Source of the DNA: Candidatus Delongbacteria bacterium
Lineage (GTDB): Bacteria; UBA4055
NCBI GenBank assembly: GCA_016937995.1
Contig: JAFGVM010000064.1
Span: forward strand, 42,997-106,996
Direction of reading: 5' to 3'
DNA length: 64,000 nt
Positions 1-7,734 of the stretch are shown here, piece by piece. The notes below the pieces were generated by a model. The model saw nothing but the letters and a program-made list of their open reading frames with translations, ran no database searches and was not told where the DNA came from. Numbering within the stretch: the stretch's first letter is position 1; the number at the start of each line of letters is the position of its first letter. The position numbers and the translations under genes are program-made.

Positions 1-262
1 TCTTATCTTCGTAATTTCTATTGGTTTCTAACAATTGCAATATTGGAATCGCAAATGCAGCAGTTTTACCTGTTCCGGTCTGAGCACATCCGAGGACATC
101 CGATCCTTTCAGGACTATAGGAATACATTGTTCCTGTATCGGTGTAGGTATGGAATAACCTTCTTCTTTTATAGCTTTTAAAATGGGTTTGATGATGTTC
201 AGTGATTGAAATTGTATCTCATGTTCGTGCGTCTTAGGTTTAATTTCTTTTATTTTTGTCAA
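1..262 (-). CDS. DEAD-box RNA helicase, N-terminal fragment
   Basis: The first ~87 codons of an ATP-dependent RNA helicase run off the left edge. Seen: a Q-motif region (GYSIPTPIQEQCIP) followed by Walker A/motif I AQTGTGKTAAF, the standard order for DEAD-box proteins (RhlE/CsdA type). I chose a TTG start at 262 because an AGAGGAAA ribosome-binding site lies 8 or so bases upstream and no ATG is in frame. The start lies inside the 3' end of recN, a 23-base overlap, so the two are probably cotranscribed. The family unwinds structured RNA in ribosome assembly or decay. The subtype cannot be decided without the C-terminal part. Confidence 0.85.
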   Translation of the reverse strand, partial: MTKIKEIKPKTHEHEIQFQSLNIIKPILKAIKEEGYSIPTPIQEQCIPIVLKGSDVLGCAQTGTGKTAAFAIPILQLLETNRNYEDK

Positions 263-1883
263 GTTTAATTTCCTCTTTAGTTTTGTCACTTGACACCAGC
301 GAATCAATTTCTTTTAATCTATCCGATCCTTCAAGTTTCTTGATTTTCACCATAGTTTTATTGTTATTAACTTCTTTTCTGACAGAGAAATGGTGAATTC
401 CCTTTGAAGCTATTGCAGGAAGGTGAGTAATTACAAATAACTGTTTATTTTTTGATAGAGCTTCAAGTTTTGCTCCGACCTTTTCAGCGATCCTTCCACT
501 GATACCTGAATCTATCTCATCAAATATAAGTATGTTGATACCTTTCTTCTTACTTATGATATTTTTTATAGCAAGCATGATCCTTGAAACTTCACCACCG
601 GAAACTATCTTTGACAGTGGTTTGGAATCCTCTCCGATATTGGTTCTGATGAAAAGCTCAATATCATCCATTCCATTCTCAGAGATATCTTTCTCGCTGA
701 AAACAAAGCTTATCTCAGCAGCCGAAAGACCGACATCATCAAATTCCTGATTGATCCTTTTGACAAGGTCTTTTGAACCGGTTTTTCTCTGTTCACTGAT
801 TTCAGAACAAACGACTTTTAGCTGATCTTCAGTATTTTTAATTTCTTTATTTAATTTTTCAATATCAAAAGAGATATTTTCAATGGATTCCAACTGACCA
901 TTGATCTCATCAAGGTATTTTATTACATCTTCAATTTCCGGACCGAATTTCTTCTTTAATTTCGAAAGTTTATTTAGTCTGTCATTCAAATAAACAAATC
1001 TCTCCTCATCGAATTCCAAACCGTTAACATATCTTGAAGCAGAGTCATTCAGTTCGGAGAAAGTTGCATAAGCTGAGTCGATGTCTTTATCGAATTCAAG
1101 GAATTCCGGGTTTATTCCGGATAATTCTTCACATTTATTCTTCAGTGTATCTATGGCAGAAAGAACAGAATTCGGGGATCCTGAGATCAAGTGGTCTATA
1201 TGATCTGAAGTTTTCTTTAAATTTTCAATGTTTTCAAGTTCTCTCAGCTCTTTGTCTACTTGGGTATCTTCGTCATTCTCAGGTGATATCTCTTCAATTT
1301 CTTTCTTGTGATATTCAAGCAACTCTTTTTTATCTTTGAGTTCGTTCTCTTCTCTGATAGTTTTTTCAAGTTCTTTCTTAAAGTTAATTAACTTTAAATA
1401 TATTTTTGAAATTCCACCGGTGTTGATATCAAGGTAATTATCTAAAATTGATAAATGATTATTCTTATCCAGCAGAGACTGATGTTCGTGCTGTCCATGT
1501 ACGTCGATTAATTTTTTTCCAATCTCAGTTAGTATATCGATCTTAACAGGGGAATCATTTATAAATGCTCTGCTTCGATTACTACTGTTAAGTTCTCTTC
1601 TGATGATCAAAGGATCTTCAAAAAGTATATAATCGTTATCAGAGAGGATTTTTTTTACTTCATCATCAAGGTTGATAAATTCAGCTTCGACTGTTAATTT
1701 ATCTTCACCTGTTCGTATCAGAGTTGTATCGATCCGGTTCCCAAGTATCAGGTTCAATGATGCAATAATAATAGATTTTCCGGCACCTGTTTCACCGGTT
1801 AAAATATTAAGACCATCATGAGGAATGAATTCAAGATGGTCTATAATTGCAAGATTATCTATTGTGAGTTTGCTTAGAAGCAT
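240..1883 (-). CDS. recN: DNA repair protein RecN
   Basis: SMC-like ATPase of double-strand break repair. At 547 aa it is full length for the family (about 550-570). Seen: N-terminal FxxxNLTGETGAGKSII Walker A around residues 28-40, a long charged coiled-coil middle (roughly 150-380), the ABC signature VSGGEVSR at about 427 and Walker B ILIFDEIDSGISG at about 450-462, with the D-loop and H-loop region (FVITHLP) after it. It starts at ATG 1883 in a 255-bp gap shared with the divergent lipoprotein gene. Its 3' end overlaps the helicase start. Identification is firm; nothing is missing. Confidence 0.96.
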   Translation of the reverse strand: MLLSKLTIDNLAIIDHLEFIPHDGLNILTGETGAGKSIIIASLNLILGNRIDTTLIRTGEDKLTVEAEFINLDDEVKKILSDNDYILFEDPLIIRRELNSSNRSRAFINDSPVKIDILTEIGKKLIDVHGQHEHQSLLDKNNHLSILDNYLDINTGGISKIYLKLINFKKELEKTIREENELKDKKELLEYHKKEIEEISPENDEDTQVDKELRELENIENLKKTSDHIDHLISGSPNSVLSAIDTLKNKCEELSGINPEFLEFDKDIDSAYATFSELNDSASRYVNGLEFDEERFVYLNDRLNKLSKLKKKFGPEIEDVIKYLDEINGQLESIENISFDIEKLNKEIKNTEDQLKVVCSEISEQRKTGSKDLVKRINQEFDDVGLSAAEISFVFSEKDISENGMDDIELFIRTNIGEDSKPLSKIVSGGEVSRIMLAIKNIISKKKGINILIFDEIDSGISGRIAEKVGAKLEALSKNKQLFVITHLPAIASKGIHHFSVRKEVNNNKTMVKIKKLEGSDRLKEIDSLVSSDKTKEEIKLDKNKRN

Positions 1884-2138
1884 GGTAGTTGCTCTAACTC
1901 GGTTTTATTTTATTTGTATGACTGCTTATATTCATGACTTGTAATATAAAAGAATAAACTACTTTTGCAATTCATTTATTTGATCTGTCAAAAATCTTCA
2001 AATTAATCTACACATTTTCTTCTGATACACAAGGGTATTCTAAGGTAGATTAAATTTAATTATTCTCTTGATTTGCTAGAGAATCGGTTTTATTATTGTA
2101 TAATTATTAAGTAACAAAATATTTAAGAGGAGTTCAAA

Positions 2139-3281
2139 ATGAAAAGATTAATTGTAGCTCTTGTAGTAATAGTGTTATTTTTATTGATCTTCACATCATG
2201 CAGTGATGACAGCAGTTCTGAACCGGGCAATAAAGCTCCTGTAATTACCAGTATCGTATCAAATCCAGCCACAGTTGAGTTAGGGCAGACAGCTACAGTT
2301 ACGTGTACAGCTTCAGATGCAGATGTGGATGTTTTAACTTATTCATGGAACAATACAGGTGGAACTATTTCAGGAAGTGGATCAAGTATCACATGGACTG
2401 CACCTGACACAGTAGGGAATTATAGTGTTACTTGTGAAGTCAGCGACGGGGAAGACTCAGTGAATGACGGAGTTAATATAAGTACTTTTGAAACTGCAAT
2501 ACCCGGTGCAATGGTTTCTGTTACTGGTGGTACTTTCACTATGACCGATCCTTCTAAGCAGACTTATGTGACTGTTACAGTTAGTGACTTTAGCATTGGA
2601 AAGTATGAAGTTACTCAGAAAGAGTGGGTAGATTTAATGGGCAGTAATCCTGCGTCTTATGATCCTACGAACAATATTGGAGTTGGAGATAATAATCCTG
2701 TTTTTCATATCGGCTGGTTCGATATTCTTGTTTTCTGCAACCAAAAAAGTATGGCAGACAGTTTAACCCCGTGTTATTCTATAAATGGTTCGACAGATCC
2801 TGACAACTGGGGTGTTAGACCAATTTATAGCTCTGATCCGACTTTTGCAGCATGGAATGCAGTAATATGTGACTGGGATGCTACAGGTTACAGAATGCCG
2901 ACTGAAGCAGAATGGGAATTCGCAGCAAGAGGTGGAGTAAACTGGACGGATGATTATACTTACAGCGGAAGTAATATTATTGGTGATGTAGCCTGGTATA
3001 ATGATAACTCAGGTAGTGAACTTCATATTATCGGAACCAAATTACCTAATCAACTTGGTATTTATGATATGACAGGTAATCTTTACGAATACTGCTGGGA
3101 CTGGTATGCTGCTTATACTGATAATGCTACTGATCCTACAGGAGCACCGACCGGAGATATGCGTATTGTAAGAGGCGGTTCGTGGATGAGTATTCCTGAA
3201 AATTGTGTCGTTAACGGACGCTACAGAGAGTATCCGAATACAAATTATGATTATAATGGTTTTAGACTGGTTAAAAGATAA
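2139..3281 (+). CDS. Lipoprotein with Ig-like and SUMF1/FGE-sulfatase domain
   Basis: 380 aa. Seen: signal peptide with lipobox ending at Cys21 (IFTSC), an acidic Ser-rich linker, an Ig/PKD-like domain (about 30-118, ending in a 'VSDGEDSVNDG' strand), then a formylglycine-generating-enzyme-like domain (about 125-380). The FGE domain carries the hallmark strings GGTFTM, FSIGKYEVTQKEW, YRMPTEAEWEFAARGG, YDMTGNLYEYCWDWY, VRGGSW and GFRLVKR. Known: SUMF1-fold proteins include true FGEs, but most bacterial secreted versions are not sulfatase activators and are thought to bind ligands or carbohydrate. No sulfatase gene is in the window. An AAGAGGAG ribosome-binding site precedes the ATG, and a terminator follows at once, so the gene is monocistronic. 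A paralogue lies at 34221-35189. Confidence 0.88.
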   Translation: MKRLIVALVVIVLFLLIFTSCSDDSSSEPGNKAPVITSIVSNPATVELGQTATVTCTASDADVDVLTYSWNNTGGTISGSGSSITWTAPDTVGNYSVTCEVSDGEDSVNDGVNISTFETAIPGAMVSVTGGTFTMTDPSKQTYVTVTVSDFSIGKYEVTQKEWVDLMGSNPASYDPTNNIGVGDNNPVFHIGWFDILVFCNQKSMADSLTPCYSINGSTDPDNWGVRPIYSSDPTFAAWNAVICDWDATGYRMPTEAEWEFAARGGVNWTDDYTYSGSNIIGDVAWYNDNSGSELHIIGTKLPNQLGIYDMTGNLYEYCWDWYAAYTDNATDPTGAPTGDMRIVRGGSWMSIPENCVVNGRYREYPNTNYDYNGFRLVKR

Positions 3282-3286
3282 AATAG

Positions 3287-3312
3287 AAAAGCCCCGATTA
3301 TGGGGCTTTTTA
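3287..3312. terminator. Rho-independent terminator
   Basis: AAAAGCCCC, loop GATTAT, GGGGCTTTT, then T's: a 9-bp stem directly after the SUMF1 lipoprotein stop codon. The A-run on the other side lets it also serve hcp on the opposite strand. Confidence 0.85.
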
Positions 3313-3316
3313 ATTA

Positions 3317-3342
3317 GATTCTGAAACAAGTTCAGAATGACG
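3317..3342. repeat. Palindromic dispersed-type repeat
   Basis: ATTCTGAA, loop ACAAG, TTCAGAAT, then GACG. The 8-bp stem with conserved flanks resembles the 'GTCATTCTGAA...' repeats found scattered between genes in several phyla, from memory. It lies 9 bp from the hcp stop codon, next to the terminator. It could instead be a second terminator stem, but it lacks a T-run. Confidence 0.5.
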
Positions 3343-3351
3343 ATAATTTTA

Positions 3352-5022
3352 TTACTTACCTGCCATCATAGCTTCTACATCACCTTTTACATCACCAATA
3401 GGCTTGATATTGAAATTCTGTACAAGGACATTTATAACATTTGGCGATAAAAATGCTGGAAGGGTTGGTCCTAAGCGGATCCCTTTAACACCAAGATGCA
3501 ATAATGCAAGTAATACGGTCACAGCTTTCTGCTCATACCATGCAATATCGAATGAAATTGGAAGTTCATTGATATCTTCAAGTCCGAATACTTCTTTCAA
3601 TTTCAGAGCTATCACAGCTAGAGAATATGAATCGTTACACTGACCGGCATCGAGTACTCTCGGGATTCCGCCGATGTCACCAAGGTCAAGTTTGTTGTAA
3701 CGGTACTTGGCACATCCTGCGGTCAGGATTATAGTGTCTTTCGGAAGTTCTTTTGCTACTTCAGTGAAATAATCTCTCGAATCATGTCTTCCGTCGCAAC
3801 CCGCCATTACAACAAATCTCTTGATAGCTCCGGACTTGACCGCTTCAACGACCTTGTCAGCCAGCGCGATGACCTGAGCGTGAGCGAATCCGCCGACGAT
3901 ATTTCCTGTCTCGATTTCTGTCGGTGCCGGTAAAGTCTTTGCCAGTGCGATCACTTCGGAGAAATCTTTCGCTTCGCCTTTAGCAGGTATAGCAATATGT
4001 TTCACACTGTCAAAACCGACATTATTAGTTGTGAAAACCCTGTTCTTATAAGAATCTTTTGGAGGGATCAAGCAATTAGTTGTCAAGATTATTGCTCCAT
4101 TGAATGATTCGAATTCAGTTCCCTGTTTCCACCATGCATTTCCATAGTTGCCTACGAAATGATCATATTTCTTGAAAGCAGGATAATAGTTTGCAGGAAG
4201 CATTTCACTGTGCGTATATACATCAACTCCGGTTCCTTCAGTTTGCTTTAACAATTGCTCCATATCTAACAGATCATGTCCTGAAATTAAGATAGCAGGA
4301 TTATTTCTAACACCGATATTTACTTCAGTGATCTCAGGATTTCCATAAGCTTCTGTATTTGCAGTATCTAAGGCAGCCATTGCATCAACTGAATATTTCC
4401 CGGCTTCCATTACTAACCCAACAAGGTCCATCACTTCCAGAGAATCATCCAGAGTTGCAAGAAGTCCTTTTTCCATGAACATTACTATCTCTTTCACTTC
4501 CTTACCAAGTCTTAGTGCATGATCAGCATAAGCAGCCATACCTTTGATTCCAATTGTAAGCAGTTCTCTCAATGAACGGATATCCTCATTCTCAGTTCTC
4601 AAAACACCGACCTGAGTAGCTTTTTCATCAATATTCTCATCTGTTACAAAGAAAGTTGCAGCATCATGCTGTCCCAATTCTCCAACATCAATTCCCATTT
4701 CAGCTACTTTCTTTTTTCCCATCTCACGCATCTCGATAGTTTCCTTGATCGCTTTTACTAAGTAATTTCTGTCGAAATTTGCATTAGTTATTGTCGAGAA
4801 CAGCATCTCAAGGATAAATTTATCCATTTCGTTGCAGGATTCTGCGTATTCCTTTCTTGTTTCCAGTGAAGCACCTGCCCTGAAGATAAGCATTCCTTTT
4901 AATGCGTGGATCAGAAGATCCTGTAAATTTGCTACATCTGCAGTTTTTCCGCAGAATCCTTTGGCGTAAGAACAGCCTTTGTTGCCGATTGTTTCCTGGC
5001 ATTGAAAACAGTACATACTCAT
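3352..5022 (-). CDS. hcp: Hydroxylamine reductase (hybrid cluster protein)
   Basis: Reduces hydroxylamine to ammonia and, in several bacteria, NO to N2O; a cytoplasmic iron-sulfur enzyme of nitrosative stress defence. At 556 aa it is full length for the class I/III proteins of anaerobes. Seen: N-terminal cluster cysteines C5, C8, C17 and C24 ([14 protein letters not shown]...FCGK), and C-terminal hybrid-cluster ligand regions including [31 protein letters not shown] and [11 protein letters not shown]. The ATG at 5022 has a GGAG five bases upstream. It is last in a minus-strand group with two cupins, an iron-sulfur protein and a TetR regulator. The 175-bp gap upstream suggests its own promoter. 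Confidence 0.96.
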   Translation of the reverse strand: MSMYCFQCQETIGNKGCSYAKGFCGKTADVANLQDLLIHALKGMLIFRAGASLETRKEYAESCNEMDKFILEMLFSTITNANFDRNYLVKAIKETIEMREMGKKKVAEMGIDVGELGQHDAATFFVTDENIDEKATQVGVLRTENEDIRSLRELLTIGIKGMAAYADHALRLGKEVKEIVMFMEKGLLATLDDSLEVMDLVGLVMEAGKYSVDAMAALDTANTEAYGNPEITEVNIGVRNNPAILISGHDLLDMEQLLKQTEGTGVDVYTHSEMLPANYYPAFKKYDHFVGNYGNAWWKQGTEFESFNGAIILTTNCLIPPKDSYKNRVFTTNNVGFDSVKHIAIPAKGEAKDFSEVIALAKTLPAPTEIETGNIVGGFAHAQVIALADKVVEAVKSGAIKRFVVMAGCDGRHDSRDYFTEVAKELPKDTIILTAGCAKYRYNKLDLGDIGGIPRVLDAGQCNDSYSLAVIALKLKEVFGLEDINELPISFDIAWYEQKAVTVLLALLHLGVKGIRLGPTLPAFLSPNVINVLVQNFNIKPIGDVKGDVEAMMAGK

Positions 5023-5197
5023 TATAACTCCTTTTTTTTAGTTTAAATTTTATATTTCTTCGTCATAAACATAATTTGATTCACTCATTTACTGTTTGTA
5101 AACTCATTCAAAAATTTTCTTTCTTCTTTGAACTATTTCATTTAATTCAAAAATGTTTTAGTTAGAAGTTTTCTTAAACATAATTGCCTGAATTATT

Positions 5198-5518
5198 CTA
5201 TTTGAATTTCTTTATTACTAGAACAATTATTTGTTCATCCGTATCGTTTCTCATGCCGTGAGGAATATCTCCAGGGCAAGCTATAATAGTGCCTTCTTTT
5301 GCATTGATCTCTTTATCACCTACAGTGAAAACAGCGCTTCCTTTGTGAGCGAAGAATTCAGAGTCAAAGGGTGTTTTGTGAGGTTTTAGATATGATTTAG
5401 GTTCAAGGGTCATGTGAATTATTTCAAAATTAGGATGAACTGTCATTTTTCTTCCTACGATTCCATCCTGATCATAGATCGGTTCAAGTTTTAATGGGTC
5501 AATAAGCTTCATAGTCAT
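5198..5518 (-). CDS. Small single-domain cupin protein
   Basis: 106 aa, one conserved beta-barrel. Seen: cupin motif 1 (LKPHKTPFDSEFFAHKGSAVFTVG, with metal-ligand type His and Glu) and motif 2 (IACPGDIPHGMRND). No catalytic partner domain is present, so the substrate is unknown. It starts four bases after the stop of the next cupin, so the two are translationally close. Single cupins are often found beside hcp and ferredoxins in anaerobes, which suggests a metal- or redox-linked role; this is inference. Confidence 0.82.
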   Translation of the reverse strand: MTMKLIDPLKLEPIYDQDGIVGRKMTVHPNFEIIHMTLEPKSYLKPHKTPFDSEFFAHKGSAVFTVGDKEINAKEGTIIACPGDIPHGMRNDTDEQIIVLVIKKFK

Positions 5519-5522
5519 ACTC

Positions 5523-5861
5523 CTATAGAAGTTTAGTTTTATTCGTTGGTCGTGGAACTTTATTTACAAGAACTCTAAGAATAGTATCACTTTCATTGTA
5601 CCAGCAGTGGGGAATATCTTTAGGACTGTCGATCAGTGTATCCTTTGTAACGACTTTCTTCTCATCTCCGATCTCAACAATACCTTCACCTTCAAGTACG
5701 TAGAAGTAAACATCAACTGGTGTTATATGCTTGATGAGTTTCTCTCCCGGTTGAAGCTGTATGTAAACTACTAATGCATTATCAGTTGAATATAGATCCC
5801 TGGCATCAATACCATGCGGTGTATTTTTCTTTTCTATCTCTGATACTTTTATTGTCTTCAT
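5523..5861 (-). CDS. Small single-domain cupin protein
   Basis: 112 aa, paralogous in fold to its downstream neighbour but distinct in sequence. Seen: LIKHITPVDVYFYVLEGEGIVEIGDEKKVV (motif 1) and LIDSPKDIPHCWYNESD (motif 2). Fewer of the usual metal-ligand histidines are present in motif 1 than in most cupins, so metal binding is uncertain. A TTGGAGAT ribosome-binding site precedes the ATG. It is separated from the upstream iron-sulfur gene by a 7-bp repeat array. Confidence 0.8.
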   Translation of the reverse strand: MKTIKVSEIEKKNTPHGIDARDLYSTDNALVVYIQLQPGEKLIKHITPVDVYFYVLEGEGIVEIGDEKKVVTKDTLIDSPKDIPHCWYNESDTILRVLVNKVPRPTNKTKLL

Positions 5862-5887
5862 TTTATATCTCCAATTTTCTTAATTTA

Positions 5888-5953
5888 AAAGTCAGAAGTC
5901 AGAAGTATTTCTCAACTCACAACTCACAACTCACAACCCACAACCCACAACTA
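5888..5953. repeat. Bipartite heptamer repeat array 1
   Basis: Left half: AGAAGTC, AGAAGTC, AGAAGTA. After a 6-bp break (TTTCTC) comes the right half: AACTCAC three times, AACCCAC twice, AACTACA. All units are 7 bp in strict register. The right edge includes the TAG stop codon (5951-5953) of the minus-strand iron-sulfur gene. The left edge ends just before the cupin ribosome-binding site. It has the same design as the arrays at 30626, 35923 and 54080. Confidence 0.85.
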
Positions 5954-6775
5954 CAGAATACTTCCACTTATAGATATCACATCCAGCTTTACCATTTTGC
6001 TTACACCTGCAATTTCAAGTGCTTTTTGTACGATGACTTCCATTCCACCACAGCAGGGAACTTCCATTCTGACAACATGGATAGACTTGATATTTTTATT
6101 TTTGAATATATATGCAAGTTTTGAAATGTATCTTTCAACTCCCTGATCAAGCTTAGGACAGAAAATTATCAGTCTTTTACCTTTTAGAAATTTTTCATGA
6201 AAATTCGGATATGATGCCATAACTCCGTCTGCTGCAATCAGAATATCGGCATTGTCAAAACTCGGATCATTCTGATTTATCAAGTGAAGTTGAACCGGCC
6301 AATGTTTCAATTGCGACTTGCCGCTTGCAAGAACAGGTTCAATATTATGGTTATCAGGAATTGTCTGTGGAGCACTTCCAGGACATCCGCCGGTAGCACA
6401 AACGCTTGGTGCATCTCTGAATTGAGGAATATCAATACCTTTCTTAGTTAAGATCTGTATAGCCTGATTTACATATTTGTCAAGGCCGTGATCGTTCAGA
6501 TGTTTCAAATGAGCTTTGATCGTATTAGTTCCGGCAGGGATAATATTTTCGATGACGAGAGCTTCATCGTATTCATCAGCCTCTCTTTCTTCAGTAGAAA
6601 TTGCTCCAACAGGACAGTTACCTATACATGCTCCAAGCCCGTCACAAAATAAGTCACTGATCAATCTTGCTTTTCCATCGATCATTTGCAAAGCTCCCTC
6701 AGGACAGTCAGGTATGCAGTTCCCGCATCCGTTACAAAGTTCAGCATCTATTTTTATTATTTGTCTTTTAGCCAT
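5951..6775 (-). CDS. 4Fe-4S binding protein of the hcp-associated type
   Basis: 274 aa. Seen: a classical cluster motif near the N-terminus (ELCNGCGNCIPDCPEG, C14-C24). A second motif follows (FCDGLGACIGNCPVGA) in which the expected second cysteine is Leu. Further cysteine motifs are CATGGCPGS (about 126-131), a CPKLDQ segment and VPCCGGM near the C-terminus. Known: this architecture is a recognised family of anaerobes with no firmly assigned reaction; an electron carrier or donor role is likely. The ATG is preceded by AAAGGAGAT. It is the second gene after tetR in a stress module ending with hcp, so electron supply to Hcp is a reasonable inference. Confidence 0.85.
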   Translation of the reverse strand: MAKRQIIKIDAELCNGCGNCIPDCPEGALQMIDGKARLISDLFCDGLGACIGNCPVGAISTEEREADEYDEALVIENIIPAGTNTIKAHLKHLNDHGLDKYVNQAIQILTKKGIDIPQFRDAPSVCATGGCPGSAPQTIPDNHNIEPVLASGKSQLKHWPVQLHLINQNDPSFDNADILIAADGVMASYPNFHEKFLKGKRLIIFCPKLDQGVERYISKLAYIFKNKNIKSIHVVRMEVPCCGGMEVIVQKALEIAGVSKMVKLDVISISGSIL

Positions 6776-6792
6776 TTTATATCTCCTTTTAT

Positions 6793-6939
6793 GAGACGTT
6801 GCGGTGCAACGTCTTTACGGGTTTGTCATTGCGAACCTCGGCTTGACGAGGTGTGGCAATCTCGCTCTATACTGTCATACTCGGGCTTGCCCCGGGTATC
6901 CAGGCGTATCAGAGACGCTCATGTAGAGCGTCTTTACGG
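6793..6939. repeat. Cluster of four palindromic dispersed repeats
   Basis: Four hairpin units in about 150 bp. A: AGACGTTGC / GCAACGTCT with loop GGT (6794-6814). B: 6825-6865, CCTCG / CGAGG inside ATTGC / GCAAT. C: ATACTCGGG / CCCGGGTAT (6878-6899, one T-G pair). D: AGACGCTC / GAGCGTCT (6913-6933). A and D are related and both end in TTTACGG. The GC content is far above the surroundings. The tetR stop codon (6934-6936) lies inside unit D. Confidence 0.8.
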
Positions 6940-7515
6940 TTCGATCATTACTTTCACATTGTTCCAGAGGTTTATTCCTTCTTTTTTCAGATCGAATGCA
7001 TTTCCGTTGTAACACCATTGAAGGATCAGTAGTCTCATTGAACCAACTATTGTTCTAAACACCGAAACAGGATCAAGTTCCTTTTTAATTAGTCCGGACT
7101 TTTGTCCTTCTTTGATGAATCCGGTCACAGTCCCTTTATGACCATGCATGATAGATCTTGCTTTGTTTGATAGTTCTTCATCATTAACGAAAATTCCTTC
7201 TGAGAACATTACTTTTGCCAGATCAGGATCTGAAGAGAACTTTTCGTATCTGTCGGTAAGAAATAATTCTATTTTTTCAATAGGGGAGAGAGTACTACCG
7301 GCAGGGATATCCGGCATCTCTGATATATCCTTGAAAAGGTCAAGTATTCCCATTAGAATTGCATGCTTACTTTCATAATGTCTGTATAAAGCAGCTTCGG
7401 ATACACCTATCTTTGCAGATAAGTTCTTTGTTGTAAGGTTCTGAATCCCTTCCTGTGCAATAATTGAGATCGAAGTTTTCAGGATCTGCTTTTGTCTTTC
7501 GGTCAGTTCACTCAT
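6934..7515 (-). CDS. TetR/AcrR family transcriptional regulator
   Basis: 193 aa, typical length. Seen: N-terminal helix-turn-helix (residues about 8-52, TERQKQILKTSISIIAQEG...LSAKIGVSEAALYRHYESKHAI) and an all-helical ligand domain after it. The last codons, MIEP-stop, run into a dispersed palindromic repeat, so the C-terminus may have been trimmed or rebuilt by that insertion. A good inverted repeat 12 bp before the ATG (7527-7546) suggests autoregulation. It heads the iron-sulfur/cupin/hcp group and probably controls it; the ligand is unknown. Confidence 0.9.
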   Translation of the reverse strand: MSELTERQKQILKTSISIIAQEGIQNLTTKNLSAKIGVSEAALYRHYESKHAILMGILDLFKDISEMPDIPAGSTLSPIEKIELFLTDRYEKFSSDPDLAKVMFSEGIFVNDEELSNKARSIMHGHKGTVTGFIKEGQKSGLIKKELDPVSVFRTIVGSMRLLILQWCYNGNAFDLKKEGINLWNNVKVMIEP

Positions 7516-7526
7516 GATTTTTCCAT

Positions 7527-7546
7527 GTTAGTAAGTGTTCACTAAC
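7527..7546. promoter_or_regulatory. Putative TetR operator
   Basis: An imperfect 20-bp palindrome (GTTAGT...ACTAAC arms, centre near 7536/7537) lies immediately upstream of the tetR start. Its size and half-site look are typical of TetR-family operators. No second copy was found upstream of hcp. Confidence 0.6.
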
Positions 7547-7665
7547 AAAGATAATACAGAGAGTATTGATAGTTCATGATTAATGTCAGGAAAGGAAAGA
7601 TAATTGAAAATTAAAATCAAAAGAATAAAGAATTTCAACACAGAGGGACCGTAACCTTTCGTCTA

Positions 7666-7690
7666 TTTTTATTGCGACTCGCAATAAAAA
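7666..7690. other. Perfect 11-bp hairpin in cyclase 5' leader
   Basis: TTTTTATTGCG, loop ACT, CGCAATAAAAA. It ends 44 bp before the chosen cyclase start. It has the shape of a terminator (T- and A-flanked stem), so it could attenuate the gene or be a dispersed repeat. Confidence 0.6.
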
Positions 7691-7734
7691 TCCCTATTTT
7701 ATCCAAAACCATGAAAATATACGAGGAAGAAACT

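Noticed and set aside
2062-2084. Inverted repeat ATTCTCT/AGAGAAT upstream of the SUMF1 lipoprotein gene as an operator
   Set aside because: Seven-base arms, 9-base loop, no regulator nearby and no second copy found.
5088-5102. FNR/HcpR-type operator upstream of hcp (TTTAC, 5 bp, GTAAA)
   Set aside because: Five-base arms in very AT-rich sequence occur by chance; no second copy or match to a consensus that I can state firmly.
7672-7734. Upstream start of the cyclase (TTG at 7672 or ATG at 7711)
   Set aside because: Both lack a ribosome-binding site and the first lies in a hairpin; ATG 7735 has GAGGAA at proper spacing.
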